DNA from: Pseudomonas sp. GD04019
GTDB lineage: Bacteria; Pseudomonadota; Gammaproteobacteria; Pseudomonadales; Pseudomonadaceae
Length of the DNA: 64,000 nt
Assembly (NCBI RefSeq): GCF_029837695.1
Contig: NZ_JAOEEA010000001.1
Coordinates: 124,001-188,000, forward strand
Reading direction: 5' to 3'
Shown: one piece after another, positions 49,783-57,983 of the stretch
Numbering within the stretch: the stretch's first letter is position 1
How the letters are laid out: the number at the start of each line of letters is the position of its first letter
Position numbers and translations under genes: made by a program
Notes under the pieces: generated by a model
What the model saw: the letters and a program-made list of their open reading frames with translations, nothing else
Databases searched by the model: none
Told to the model about the DNA's origin: nothing

Positions 49783-50478
49783 ATCAACCCGATCCACGCG
49801 CCTACGCCCGCCCTCGCCATACAGCTCGCCGGCGAGGAAGTCTGGCTGCTGGCCGACAAGGCGCTGTACTGGCCCGCTGGCGACGCATTGCTGATCGCCG
49901 ACATCCACTTCGGCAAGGCGGCGGCCTATCGCGCCCTCGGCCAGCCGGTGCCGCAGGGCACCACGAGCAACAACCTGCAGCGCCTGGACGCGCTGCTGGC
50001 GCATTACCCGTGCCGGCAGCTGATCTTCCTCGGCGACTTCCTGCACGCTCGCACATCCCGCGCGCCGGCCACCCTGGCGGCGCTGCAGGCGTGGCGCGAG
50101 CGCAACGCCGAGCTGGCGATCCTGCTGATTCGCGGCAACCACGATCGCAGCGCCGGCGACCCGCCGGCTACGCTGGATATCCGGGTGGTGGCCGAGCCCT
50201 ATCTGCTCGGCCCGTTCGCCCTGCAGCACGAGCCCGATCCGCACCCCAGCCACCAGGTGCTGGCCGGCCACGTGCACCCGGTGTGCGTGTTGCGTGGCCG
50301 CGGCCGGCAGCGCTTGCGCCTGCCCTGCTTCAGCCTGGATGACGGCGTATGCCTGTTGCCGGCCTTCGGCGCGTTCACCGGTGGCATGCAGGTCGACCCG
50401 CAACCGGGACGGCGGCTGTATGCGGTCGGTGATGGTGGGGTGTGGCCGGTGGCTAGCGGCGACGGTCCAGCAGGTTGA
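49783..50478 (+). CDS. pdeM: Ligase-associated phosphoesterase PdeM, probable ATC start
   Basis: The protein has the calcineurin-like motifs IADIHFGKA, FLGDFLHAR, RGNHDRS and GHVHP. Homologues begin just before PALAIQLAGEEVWLLADKALYWP, which here is in frame but has no ATG, GTG or TTG ahead of it. The codon where the start should be is ATC at 49783, 7 bp after a strong GGAGGAG site. This gives 231 residues. A TTG at 49888 would remove the first strand and leave only two residues before the metal motif, so I consider it less likely. The 3' end overlaps convergent clsB by 26 bp. Confidence 0.82.
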   Translation: MNPIHAPTPALAIQLAGEEVWLLADKALYWPAGDALLIADIHFGKAAAYRALGQPVPQGTTSNNLQRLDALLAHYPCRQLIFLGDFLHARTSRAPATLAALQAWRERNAELAILLIRGNHDRSAGDPPATLDIRVVAEPYLLGPFALQHEPDPHPSHQVLAGHVHPVCVLRGRGRQRLRLPCFSLDDGVCLLPAFGAFTGGMQVDPQPGRRLYAVGDGGVWPVASGDGPAG

Positions 50479-51610
50479 CCGCCAGGCGATCCAGCCAGCC
50501 CCACAAACGCTGCTGGATGCGCTTGAACAGCGGGCGGCGATGCCAGTCTTCCAGGGTGATTTCGCGGCTGTGCTCGAAGTCGGTGAGGAAGCTGTCGGCG
50601 GCCGCTGCGGTCAGCTGCGGGTCGAGGGCCTCGAGGTTGGCTTCCAGGTTGAAGCGCAGGTTCCAGTGGTCGAAGTTGCACGAGCCGACGCTGACCCAGT
50701 CGTCCACCAGCACCAGCTTCAGGTGCAGGAAGCGCGGCTGGTATTCGAAGATGCGCACCCCGGCTTTCAGCAGCCGCGGGTAGTAGCGCTGGCCGGCGAA
50801 GCGCACCGGCGGATGATCGGTGTTGCGGCTGGTCAGCAGCAGGCGCACGTCCACCCCGCGGTCGGCGGCGCGCATCAGGAAGCGGCGCACCTTGCGGCTC
50901 GGCAGGAAGTACGGCGTGGCCAGCCACACCCGGCGCTTGGCGTGACCGATGCTGCGCAACAGCGACTGGACGATGTCCAGGTGCTGGCTGGAGTCGGCGT
51001 AGGCCACCCGGCCCATGCCACGTCCGGCCGGCGGACAGGGCGGCAGGTGGGCCAGCCCCGGCGCCTGGCCCGGACGCCAGGGACTGCGCCCCTCGCAGGC
51101 CAGCCACTGGTATTCGAACAGTGAGCGCCAGTGCGCCAGCAACGGCCCCTCGATACGCACCATGACCTCGTGCCAGTAGTCGTCCTGGGCCTGGGTACTC
51201 CAGAACTCGTCGGTGGCGCCGGTGCCGCCGACGTAGACGCAGCGCTCGTCCACCACCAGCATCTTGCGGTGGTCGCGGTACAGGTTGCGCAGGCCGCGGC
51301 GCCAGCGCAGCGGGTTGTACTGGCGCAGCTGGATGCCGGCGTCGGTGAGGCGCTGACGCGAGGCCTGGCCGAAGCGCAGGCAGCCGAAGCCATCGAACAG
51401 GCAGTACACCCGTACACCGCGCCCGGCGGCGGCACACAGCGCCTCCACCAGCGCCGCGCTGCAGTGACCATCTTCCACCAGATAGAGCTCCAGCAGCACC
51501 AACTGCTGGGCCGAGGCGATGTCGGCGAGCATGGCCGGCATAAAGGCCGGGCCGTCGATCATCAGCTCGAAGCGGTTGCCGGATTTCCAGGGGAAGATGG
51601 CGCCTGTCAT
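50453..51610 (-). CDS. clsB: Cardiolipin synthase B-type phospholipase D protein
   Basis: The 385-residue protein has two phospholipase D motifs, HRKMLVVD (residue ~115) and HLKLVLVDD (~300), each with partner residues (GGTGATDEF and GSCNFDHWN). The second lacks the first Lys-Asp spacing of the canonical HKD but keeps H-x-K-x4-D. It has no long membrane anchor, as in ClsB. It would make cardiolipin from phosphatidylglycerol and another phospholipid. Start overlaps the yceI stop (ATGA). Confidence 0.9.
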   Translation of the reverse strand: MTGAIFPWKSGNRFELMIDGPAFMPAMLADIASAQQLVLLELYLVEDGHCSAALVEALCAAAGRGVRVYCLFDGFGCLRFGQASRQRLTDAGIQLRQYNPLRWRRGLRNLYRDHRKMLVVDERCVYVGGTGATDEFWSTQAQDDYWHEVMVRIEGPLLAHWRSLFEYQWLACEGRSPWRPGQAPGLAHLPPCPPAGRGMGRVAYADSSQHLDIVQSLLRSIGHAKRRVWLATPYFLPSRKVRRFLMRAADRGVDVRLLLTSRNTDHPPVRFAGQRYYPRLLKAGVRIFEYQPRFLHLKLVLVDDWVSVGSCNFDHWNLRFNLEANLEALDPQLTAAAADSFLTDFEHSREITLEDWHRRPLFKRIQQRLWGWLDRLAVNLLDRRR

Positions 51611-52194
51611 CGCGAGGTGAAAATCATCACCGCGCCGACCGGTACCGACAGGCTGATGTTGGACAACCGGGCCGCCTTGGCCAGGGCCTCGACGCCCTCC
51701 TCCAAGCCGAAGTGCTCGGCGTGCAGCACCAGCGGCGCCAGGGTCACCACCTGGAAGCGCTGGTCGTCCAGGCGGGTGGCCAGCAGCTCGGCCATGTACG
51801 CGTGCTTGCGCCCGCGGATCTCCACCTGTACCGGCAGGCTCAGCTCCAGCTGGGCACCGGGGGCCAGGTCGGTGATCGGCGCCAGGTTGAGCTGGGCCAT
51901 GATGTGCGCGTCGGGGAACTCCTCGGTGGCGAACAGCAGGTTGCGCAGGCGCTCGTCGCGGACCGGGATGCCGGTGCTCACCGAATCCATTTCGACGCGC
52001 AGGCGCGCCGCGCCCTGGTCGTCGATCTTGCCGTGCAGGGTGAGGAAGCGATGCACCTCGGAGAGATTGCCGGCCTTGGTGGAGATGAACGACAGGCGCG
52101 AGGACTCGTTGTCCAGGTACCAGGCGGCCTGCGCCGGCAGGGCCAGGCACGTGGCGAGAATAGCGCCGGTCAGAATGCGAAGGGGCTTGGCCAT
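51607..52194 (-). CDS. YceI-family periplasmic protein
   Basis: The 195-residue protein has a signal peptide ending in AQAAW and the YceI lipocalin-like barrel (WYLDNESSRLSFISTKAGNL at the start, FEEFPDAHI-like and VPVGAVMIF at the end). YceI proteins bind isoprenoid lipids. It is translationally coupled to clsB, which suggests a membrane-lipid context. Confidence 0.9.
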   Translation of the reverse strand: MAKPLRILTGAILATCLALPAQAAWYLDNESSRLSFISTKAGNLSEVHRFLTLHGKIDDQGAARLRVEMDSVSTGIPVRDERLRNLLFATEEFPDAHIMAQLNLAPITDLAPGAQLELSLPVQVEIRGRKHAYMAELLATRLDDQRFQVVTLAPLVLHAEHFGLEEGVEALAKAARLSNISLSVPVGAVMIFTSR

Positions 52195-52310
52195 GGGCTC
52201 ACTTGTGTTGCGGTTTGAGCGCAACGATAGCGGCCCTGCTCGCCCTTGCCAAACGCCGGGCCGTTGCAAGCTGTGGCAGAGCACTAAGCAGCCGGCAACG
52301 GCCGGTGTGC

Positions 52311-52640
52311 TCAGAGCGGATCGGCCTCGACCTGAAGCTGGCAGCCCTGGCGCTGGCCCAGCCAGGCGGCGGTCTGCGTGCTGCCCAGGCCGCGCGCGGT
52401 CACCCGCCTGCGCTCGGCATCGTCGCGCAGCTCGCTCAGGGGCATGTACAGCTTCACATAGCTCACGCAGTAGTCGGCCGGATTGCCGCTGACGTAGCGG
52501 CAGGAGCAGTACTCCTTGGCCGAGTAGGCGCCGACGATGCCGGGGAAGGACGCCAGGTGCACGCGGTTGACCCAGGCCAGCAGGGCCAGGCCGATCAGCA
52601 GCAGGAGGAATGCGGAGAGGAAGGGGCGGCGGCGGATCAT
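52311..52640 (-). CDS. Small membrane-anchored Cys-containing protein
   Basis: A 109-residue protein with one N-terminal transmembrane helix (residues 8-26) and a periplasmic part with CSCRYVSGNPADYC and a later Cys. Four Cys suggest disulfides or a metal site. It overlaps the serine-hydrolase stop by 4 bp, so it is probably translated with it. Function unknown. Confidence 0.75.
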   Translation of the reverse strand: MIRRRPFLSAFLLLLIGLALLAWVNRVHLASFPGIVGAYSAKEYCSCRYVSGNPADYCVSYVKLYMPLSELRDDAERRRVTARGLGSTQTAAWLGQRQGCQLQVEADPL

Positions 52641-53746
52641 GGCTGTTCTCCGAAGGCGGCCTGCACCCGCTTGAGCAATTCGTTATGGCTGTAACTGCCG
52701 TCGCGGTCGTCGGCGTAGCGCACCACCACCAGCTTCTGCGCCGGCAGCACGTAGAGCCCCTGGCCCCAGTGGCCGAGGGCGGCGAAGGTGGTCTCCGGCA
52801 CGTCCGGCCAGGGCTTGGCCTTGCCCTCCAGCGCCACGTTCAGCCACCACTGGCCACCTGGCACCGCGTCGTACGGCTTCTCCGGGTTGGGCTGGTAGTT
52901 GGCGAACGGCGTGCGGTTGAACGCCACCCAGCTCTGCGGCAGCAGCTGGCGCTCGCCCCAGCGGCCGTCGCGCTGCATCAGCAGGCCGACGCGGGCCAGG
53001 TCGCGGGCGGTCATGTAGGCATAGGACGAGGCGACGAAGGTGCCGCTGGCATCGCGCTCCCACACCGCAGAGCGAATGCCCAGCGGCTCGAACAGCGCGG
53101 TCCAGGGGTAGTCGGCGTAGGCCTGCTCGCCGACCATGGACTTGAGGCTGGCACCGAGCACGTTGCTGTCGCCGCTGGAATAGCGGAAGCGCGTACCCGG
53201 CACCGCGTCCAGGCCATGCTCGGCGGTGAACGCGGCCATATCACCGCGGCCACGGGTGTAGAGCATGGCCACCACCGAGGACTTCAGCGGCGCGTACTCG
53301 TAGTCCTCCTGCCAGGCCAGGCCGGAGGCCCAGTTGAGCAGGTGGCCCATCTTCACGTCGGGATGTGCGGTGAACGGCGGGTAATGCTTGGCCACCGCAT
53401 CATCGAGCTTGAAACGCCCCTCGCCGTAGGCCGTGCCGAGCACGCTGGCGAACAGGCTCTTGCTGATCGACCAGGTCAGGTGCGGGGTCTGCTGGGTGGT
53501 CGGCGCGGCGTAGCGTTCGTAGACGATCACGCCGTCCTTGATCACCAGCAGCGCATCGCTGCGCACGCCAGTGCGGGCGGCTTCATCGCGGGAGGGGAAG
53601 GCATAGTCGTCCAGGGCCTGGATGGCCGGGCTGGCGGCAGCCGGCTGGCTGCTCCAGTCCTCGGCCGGCCAGGTTTCCGCGGCCAGGGGGCCGGCGGCCA
53701 ACAGGCAGCCGGCCAGGGCGGTGCGACGCAACAGGGCAAGGGGCAT
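52637..53746 (-). CDS. Periplasmic serine hydrolase (class C beta-lactamase-like)
   Basis: The 369-residue protein has a signal peptide ending in GPLAAE, the Ser-x-x-Lys motif SISK (residue ~95), YSS (RYSSGDSNVLG) in place of Tyr-x-Asn, and a late HWGQG that replaces the KTG triad. It resembles esterases/6-aminohexanoate-dimer hydrolases of this superfamily more than true beta-lactamases. I use the ATG at 53746; a TTG five codons upstream is possible. Confidence 0.88.
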   Translation of the reverse strand: MPLALLRRTALAGCLLAAGPLAAETWPAEDWSSQPAAASPAIQALDDYAFPSRDEAARTGVRSDALLVIKDGVIVYERYAAPTTQQTPHLTWSISKSLFASVLGTAYGEGRFKLDDAVAKHYPPFTAHPDVKMGHLLNWASGLAWQEDYEYAPLKSSVVAMLYTRGRGDMAAFTAEHGLDAVPGTRFRYSSGDSNVLGASLKSMVGEQAYADYPWTALFEPLGIRSAVWERDASGTFVASSYAYMTARDLARVGLLMQRDGRWGERQLLPQSWVAFNRTPFANYQPNPEKPYDAVPGGQWWLNVALEGKAKPWPDVPETTFAALGHWGQGLYVLPAQKLVVVRYADDRDGSYSHNELLKRVQAAFGEQP

Positions 53747-53835
53747 CGGGCTCGCTCGCAAATTTAGGAGGAGCCGACGCTAGCACGGCGACGGTGAAGT
53801 AAAACAGCGCCAATCGCGCCACAGCGCGAGACGAA

Positions 53836-54621
53836 TCAGTCCGGCAGGCGATAGTCCTGCTGGGTCATCAGGTCCAGGCCGCACTCCAGCTGCTCGATCC
53901 AGTCGAGGAAGGCGTTGATCATCTGCTCACCGACGAAGGGCCGGCCGTGCTGCGGCACGATCATCGCCACGTCCATCTCGCGCACCATCTGCGCCCAGAA
54001 GCGGCAGGCCTTGTTGCTGGCCATGTAGCGCCGGTGGAAACCGGCCATGTTGGGGATGTGCGCGGCGAAGTCACGCACCGGGCTGGCGTCGTCGACCATC
54101 GAGGCGCCCATGTCGCCGGAAAAGAGGATCTTGCTCACCGGGTCGTACAGCTGGAAGTTGCCCACCGAATGCAGGAAGTGCGCGGGCACCGCCTTGAGGT
54201 TGCACTGGCCCAGCGGAATGCTCTGGCCGCGGTCCGGCAGGGCGATGATGCGGTCGTAGGTGCAGATGCCGTGGCTCAGGGCCAGGTAGTTGGCGGTGAG
54301 GTGCGGCAGGAAGCGCGACCACAGCTTGGAGCAGATCACCCGCGCGCGGGTGTGCAGCAGCCACTTGTCCAGGGAGGCGATGATGTCCGGGTCCTGGTGC
54401 GAGGCGAAGATATAGGTCAGCGCCTGTACCGGGATGTGCTTGGACAGCTCCAGCGACAGCGGGGTGTAGGTCAGGTCGCCGCCCGGGTCGAGCAGCAGGT
54501 ACTGCTCGTGGTCGGTGATGAGGAACTGGTTGGACTGCACACCCTCGCCGCTGACCAGGTCATCGAACATCAGGCATTGATGGGTGCCGTTATCGAACAG
54601 CACGATGGGCTCGCGACGCAT
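53836..54621 (-). CDS. MBL-fold oxygen-binding diiron protein (ODP-like)
   Basis: The 261-residue protein has the metallo-beta-lactamase fold with flavodiiron-type ligands: His-x-Asp-x-Asp in SHQDPDI, His in AHFLHSVGN, Asp in FSGDMGAS and His in PQHGRP. The canonical HxHxDH is absent, so a hydrolase role is less likely than O2 or NO binding at a diiron site. There is no flavodoxin or rubredoxin domain. GAGG lies 5 bp before the ATG at 54621. Confidence 0.82.
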   Translation of the reverse strand: MRREPIVLFDNGTHQCLMFDDLVSGEGVQSNQFLITDHEQYLLLDPGGDLTYTPLSLELSKHIPVQALTYIFASHQDPDIIASLDKWLLHTRARVICSKLWSRFLPHLTANYLALSHGICTYDRIIALPDRGQSIPLGQCNLKAVPAHFLHSVGNFQLYDPVSKILFSGDMGASMVDDASPVRDFAAHIPNMAGFHRRYMASNKACRFWAQMVREMDVAMIVPQHGRPFVGEQMINAFLDWIEQLECGLDLMTQQDYRLPD

Positions 54622-54728
54622 GTACACCTCGGGAAAACAGAGCGAGGCGAGCTTAGGGGCGGGTCTGCACAGGCGTACTGATCTGGATCAAGCGCGAGGG
54701 AGGCAATAGCCGCGCGTTGCCGGCAGCG

Positions 54729-54764
54729 CCCTCACCCCCGCCCCTCTCCCGAGGGGAGAGGGGT
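54729..54764. repeat. Single REP unit of the CCCTCTCCC family
   Basis: CCCTCACCCCCGCCCCTCTC followed by its partner arm GGGGAGAGGGG; a lone unit, not a pair, in the repeat-rich gap between the diiron protein and acyl-CoA dehydrogenase genes. Confidence 0.85.
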
Positions 54765-54783
54765 GACGTTCTACGCCAGCCAC

Positions 54784-54855
54784 GTAGGGTGGATGACGCT
54801 CTGCTCATCCACCATGGCCCCGCGCGGTGGATCGGTGAAGCGCGATCCACCCTAC
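54784..54855. repeat. 72-bp GTAGGGTGGAT repeat, copy 1
   Basis: The repeat begins GTAGGGTGGATGACGCTCTG and ends GATCCACCCTAC, with inverted outer arms. Further copies are at 54956 and 55202, and a partial one (end arm only) near 54923-54944. Confidence 0.92.
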
Positions 54856-54955
54856 TGCCTGGAGCACAGGGACATGGGCGGATAAGACTTTCTGCATCTA
54901 CTAGCCTCACGCCCGGCAGATCGATGGGGCGCGATCCACCCTACGAAGCAGGGAC

Positions 54956-55027
54956 GTAGGGTGGATGACGCTCTGCTCATCCACCATGGCCCCGCGCGGT
55001 GGATCGGTGAAGCGCGATCCACCCTAC
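54956..55027. repeat. 72-bp GTAGGGTGGAT repeat, copy 2 (in duplication unit A)
   Basis: Identical to copy 1 over its length. It is followed directly by a copy of the 3' end of the acyl-CoA dehydrogenase gene, and the two together form the first unit of a 246-bp tandem duplication. Confidence 0.92.
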
Positions 55028-55197
55028 AACTGCAGTTCGGCCAGGGCTTTTTCCAGGCGTTTCTCGCGGGCCGTGCGCGCCACTTCCAGCAGATTGCAGT
55101 CGCGCGCCCACAGCGCAGCCCATTCTTGCGGACCGGCGGCGATGGCGGCGTCCAGCTCCGGGCGCAGCGCCTTGAACTGGGCGAACAGCCCGGCCAG
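55024..55197 (-). pseudogene. Duplicated 3' fragment of the acyl-CoA dehydrogenase gene
   Basis: Read on the minus strand this encodes the last ~57 residues of the 55270-56151 protein (LAGLFAQFKALRPELDAA ... EKALAELQL) with few changes, for example QEWAALW for QQWAALW. It has no start of its own. A short frame from 55233 runs through the repeat but looks fortuitous. It is the gene part of unit A (54952-55197); unit B is 55198-55443. Confidence 0.9.
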
Positions 55198-55201
55198 GGA
55201 C

Positions 55202-55273
55202 GTAGGGCGGATGACGCTCTGCTCATCCACCATGGCCCCGCGCGGTGGATCGGTGAAGCGCGATCCACCCTAC
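55202..55273. repeat. 72-bp GTAGGGTGGAT repeat, copy 3 (in duplication unit B)
   Basis: One base differs from copies 1 and 2 (GTAGGGCGGAT). Its end supplies the TAG stop codon of the acyl-CoA dehydrogenase gene (55270-55272, minus strand). Confidence 0.92.
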
Positions 55274-56151
55274 AACTGCAGCTCCGCCAGGGCTTTTTCC
55301 AGGCGTTTCTCGCGGGCCGTGCGCGCCACTTCCAGCAGGTTGCAGTCGCGCGCCCACAGCGCCGCCCACTGCTGCGGGCCGGCGGCGATGGCGGCGTCCA
55401 GTTCCGGGCGCAGGGCCTTGAACTGGGCGAACAGCCCGGCCAGCAGCAAATGGGTGACCGGATCGCTGGGGTTGTGCCGCGCCACCTCGGCGCAGCCGCT
55501 CAGCAGCGCCAGCAGACGCAGGAGCAGATCCTGCGGCCACTGGCTGTCGCGACCGACGCCATATAGCCAGGCGCTCAACGCCGCCAGCACATGCAGGTCC
55601 TCGATGCTGCGGAAGGGTTTGACGTAACTGTCCCAGCCATCGCCCGGCAGCAGTTCGCACAGGCTGTTGTCCAGGTGCAGGCGGGCGTGGCCGATGTCCG
55701 GCATCAGCGGCAGCGCCGGCAGCGGCTCGATCCGCGCACCCGGCGCGCCGCTGCGCACCACGCCCACGGCCAGGCGCGGTGCGCCCTCTTCTTCCACCCG
55801 CGCCGCCACCAGCAGCCAGTCGGCGGCATCGGCGGCGGTGACGAAGTCCTTGCGCCCGGACAGATGCAGGCCGCTCAGACGGGTCTGCAGGTCCGCCGGG
55901 CGGGTGCTGCGGTTCTCGGTCACGCACAGCGCGCCGAGGCTCAGCGGCGCCGCCGGCCACAAGGCGCGCAACGCGCCCTGGTAGCCGGCGAGAAACGCCA
56001 GACCGGGCGTGGCCGCCAGGCGCCCGCCGAGCACGGCCAGGGCGAACGGGCCGCCATCGTCGACGCGCTCCAGCAGCGCGGCGTACCAGTCGTCCAGGTT
56101 GCTCGCGCTCAGGCGGTCGCGGGTTTCCAGCAGGGGTTGCCAGGGCATCAC
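55270..56151 (-). CDS. Acyl-CoA dehydrogenase-like protein near ornithine-lipid genes
   Basis: The 293-residue protein is shorter than standard ACADs (~380) and diverged: LETRDRLSASNLDDWYAALLERV at the start, LSGLHLSGRKDFVTAADAADWLLVAARV as the ACAD middle domain, then a helical C part. I see no clear catalytic Glu, so activity is uncertain. The stop codon lies inside a repeat, so the original C terminus may be lost. It is divergent from olsB, as I remember for the P. aeruginosa neighbour of olsB. Confidence 0.75.
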   Translation of the reverse strand: MMPWQPLLETRDRLSASNLDDWYAALLERVDDGGPFALAVLGGRLAATPGLAFLAGYQGALRALWPAAPLSLGALCVTENRSTRPADLQTRLSGLHLSGRKDFVTAADAADWLLVAARVEEEGAPRLAVGVVRSGAPGARIEPLPALPLMPDIGHARLHLDNSLCELLPGDGWDSYVKPFRSIEDLHVLAALSAWLYGVGRDSQWPQDLLLRLLALLSGCAEVARHNPSDPVTHLLLAGLFAQFKALRPELDAAIAAGPQQWAALWARDCNLLEVARTAREKRLEKALAELQL

Positions 56152-56285
56152 ATGAGTCCTCGTCGTCTGTCACACAAGCATCACCGAATCTTCATGGAGG
56201 TGACACCGGGTCTTCCTAGCCTGAGCTTGCCCAACAACATCGACCGGCCGCAACCCATCGCAGGCTGGCTCACGGAGGCTAATCG

Positions 56286-57029
56286 ATGACCCAGATCGCC
56301 CGAACTGCCGAACGCCGCCTGCACGCCGAACGTCTGATCGGCCCGGATGCGCTGCGTGAAGCCCAGAGCCTGCGCTACGCCGTGTTCAGCCGCGAGTTCG
56401 ATGCCAAGCTGAAAGGCGCCGAGCTGGGCCTGGACATGGATGACTACGACCCGCACTGCCGCCACATCGGCGTGCGCGACCTGAACAGCGGCAAGCTGGT
56501 GGCCACCACCCGGCTGCTCGACCACCAGGCCGCCGCCAGCCTGGGGCGTTACTACAGCGAGGAAGAGTTCAGCCTGCACGGCCTGGCCCACCTCGAAGGC
56601 CCGGTGCTGGAGATCGGCCGCACCTGCGTCGACCCGGCCTACCGCAACGGCGGCACCATCGCCGTGCTGTGGAGCGAGCTGGCCGAAGTGCTCAACGAGG
56701 GCGGCTATCGCTACCTGATGGGCTGCGCCAGCATCCCCATGCAGGACGGCGGCATCCAGGCCCAGGCGATCATGCAGCGCCTGCGCGAACGCCACCTGTG
56801 CACCGAACACCTGCGCGCCGAACCGCGCAACCCGCTGCCGGCCATGGACCTGCCGGGCAATGTCATCGCCGAGATGCCGCCGCTGCTCAAGGCCTACATG
56901 CGCCTGGGCGCCAAGGTGTGCGGCGAGCCGTGCTGGGACCAGGACTTCCAGGTCGCCGACGTGTTCATCCTGCTCAAGCGCGACGAGCTGTGCCCGCGCT
57001 ACGCCCGCCACTTCAAGGCTGCCGTCTGA
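56286..57029 (+). CDS. olsB: L-ornithine N(alpha)-acyltransferase OlsB
   Basis: The 247-residue GNAT-fold protein matches Ols[45 protein letters not shown] as the acyl-donor site, and a late [19 protein letters not shown]. It transfers a 3-hydroxyacyl chain from ACP to ornithine, giving lyso-ornithine lipid. With OlsA downstream it makes phosphorus-free ornithine lipids, usually in phosphate limitation. I looked for a Pho box upstream but saw none I could defend. Confidence 0.92.
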   Translation: MTQIARTAERRLHAERLIGPDALREAQSLRYAVFSREFDAKLKGAELGLDMDDYDPHCRHIGVRDLNSGKLVATTRLLDHQAAASLGRYYSEEEFSLHGLAHLEGPVLEIGRTCVDPAYRNGGTIAVLWSELAEVLNEGGYRYLMGCASIPMQDGGIQAQAIMQRLRERHLCTEHLRAEPRNPLPAMDLPGNVIAEMPPLLKAYMRLGAKVCGEPCWDQDFQVADVFILLKRDELCPRYARHFKAAV

Positions 57030-57170
57030 GAACCTGTCCCGGCTCTCTTGATCGTCGACCATGCTGCGTTGAAATCGGGCTCGGACTGCTCATTTACACT
57101 TCGTAGACTCCGCGTCCTCGCCCAATTTCGCCTTGCCTGGCTCTAGCTCAAAAGACCCGAAACAGGTTCT
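57029..57170. repeat. Dispersed ~140-bp repeat, copy 2 (inverted orientation)
   Basis: The ends form the inverted pair AGAACCTGT / ACAGGTTCT. The inner part contains ATGCTGCGTTG and TGCTCATTTACAC, matching the reverse complement of the core at 4637-4770. It fills the space between olsB and olsA and overlaps the last base of the olsB stop codon. Confidence 0.75.
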
Positions 57171-57202
57171 AGCGGTCCTTCCACCAGCCTCTGAGAGCCA
57201 CG

Positions 57203-57979
57203 ATGATCAAACTCCGCCTCTACCTGCGTCTTATCCGCCTGGCCGCCGTGCTGTTGCTCGGCATGCTGCTGGCCAGCGGCGTCGCCCTGGCCGAGCGCCT
57301 GCGCCGCGGCGACCTGATGGGCCTGCGCCAGCGCCTCACCGCCTGGTTCATGCGACGCCTGAGTGCTGCCCTGCCCTTCGAGGTCGAGGTGCGGGGCGAG
57401 CTGCCGCAGGGCCCGCACCTGTGGCTGAGCAACCATGTGTCGTGGACCGATATCCCGCTGCTCGGCCAGCTGCTGCCGCTGTCCTTCCTGTCCAAGGCCG
57501 AGGTGCGCACCTGGCCGCTGGCCGGCTGGCTGGCGCACAAGGCCGGTACCCTGTTTATCCGTCGTGGTTCCGGGGACAGCGCCCTGCTCGCCCGCCAGCT
57601 GCATCGCCACCTGAGCGCCGGGCGCCATCTGCTGATCTTCCCCGAAGGCACCACCACCGATGGCCTGCAGGTACGCACCTTCCACGGCCGCCTGCTGACC
57701 AGCGCCATCGACACCGGCACGCCGCTGCAACCGGTGGCGATCCGTTACCTGCGCGATGGCGAGACCGATCTAATCGCCCCCTTTATCGGCGACGACGACC
57801 TGCCCTCGCATCTGCTGCGCCTGTTCGCGGCGGATCGCGCCAAGGTGCAGATCCAGCTGCTCGCCCCCATCGCCAGCGCCGGCCAGGAACGCAATGTGCT
57901 GGCGCGCCAGGCGCAGCGAGCGGTGCAGGTGGCGTTGTTCGGCGAAGACGGACAGGAGAAAGTACGAGAAGCGGCCTGA
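57203..57979 (+). CDS. olsA: Lyso-ornithine lipid O-acyltransferase OlsA
   Basis: The 258-residue PlsC-family acyltransferase has an N-terminal membrane helix, the catalytic HX4D motif in NHVSWTD, and FPEGTTTDG as the phosphate/acceptor motif. Its place after olsB supports the second step of ornithine-lipid synthesis over phosphatidate synthesis. The 173-bp gap to olsB is mostly the dispersed repeat. Confidence 0.9.
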   Translation: MIKLRLYLRLIRLAAVLLLGMLLASGVALAERLRRGDLMGLRQRLTAWFMRRLSAALPFEVEVRGELPQGPHLWLSNHVSWTDIPLLGQLLPLSFLSKAEVRTWPLAGWLAHKAGTLFIRRGSGDSALLARQLHRHLSAGRHLLIFPEGTTTDGLQVRTFHGRLLTSAIDTGTPLQPVAIRYLRDGETDLIAPFIGDDDLPSHLLRLFAADRAKVQIQLLAPIASAGQERNVLARQAQRAVQVALFGEDGQEKVREAA

Positions 57980-57983
57980 AAGA

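Noticed and set aside
49888..50478. TTG start at 49888 for pdeM
   Set aside because: It removes the conserved N-terminal strand and has no ribosome site; the ATC at 49783 fits both.
55024..55233. Small 69-residue gene
   Set aside because: It is the duplicated 3' end of the neighbouring acyl-CoA dehydrogenase gene with a fortuitous start in repeat sequence.
54784..55273. CRISPR array
   Set aside because: Three copies of a 72-bp palindromic repeat at irregular distances plus a gene-end duplication; repeats are too long and spacers are not uniform, and no cas genes occur.
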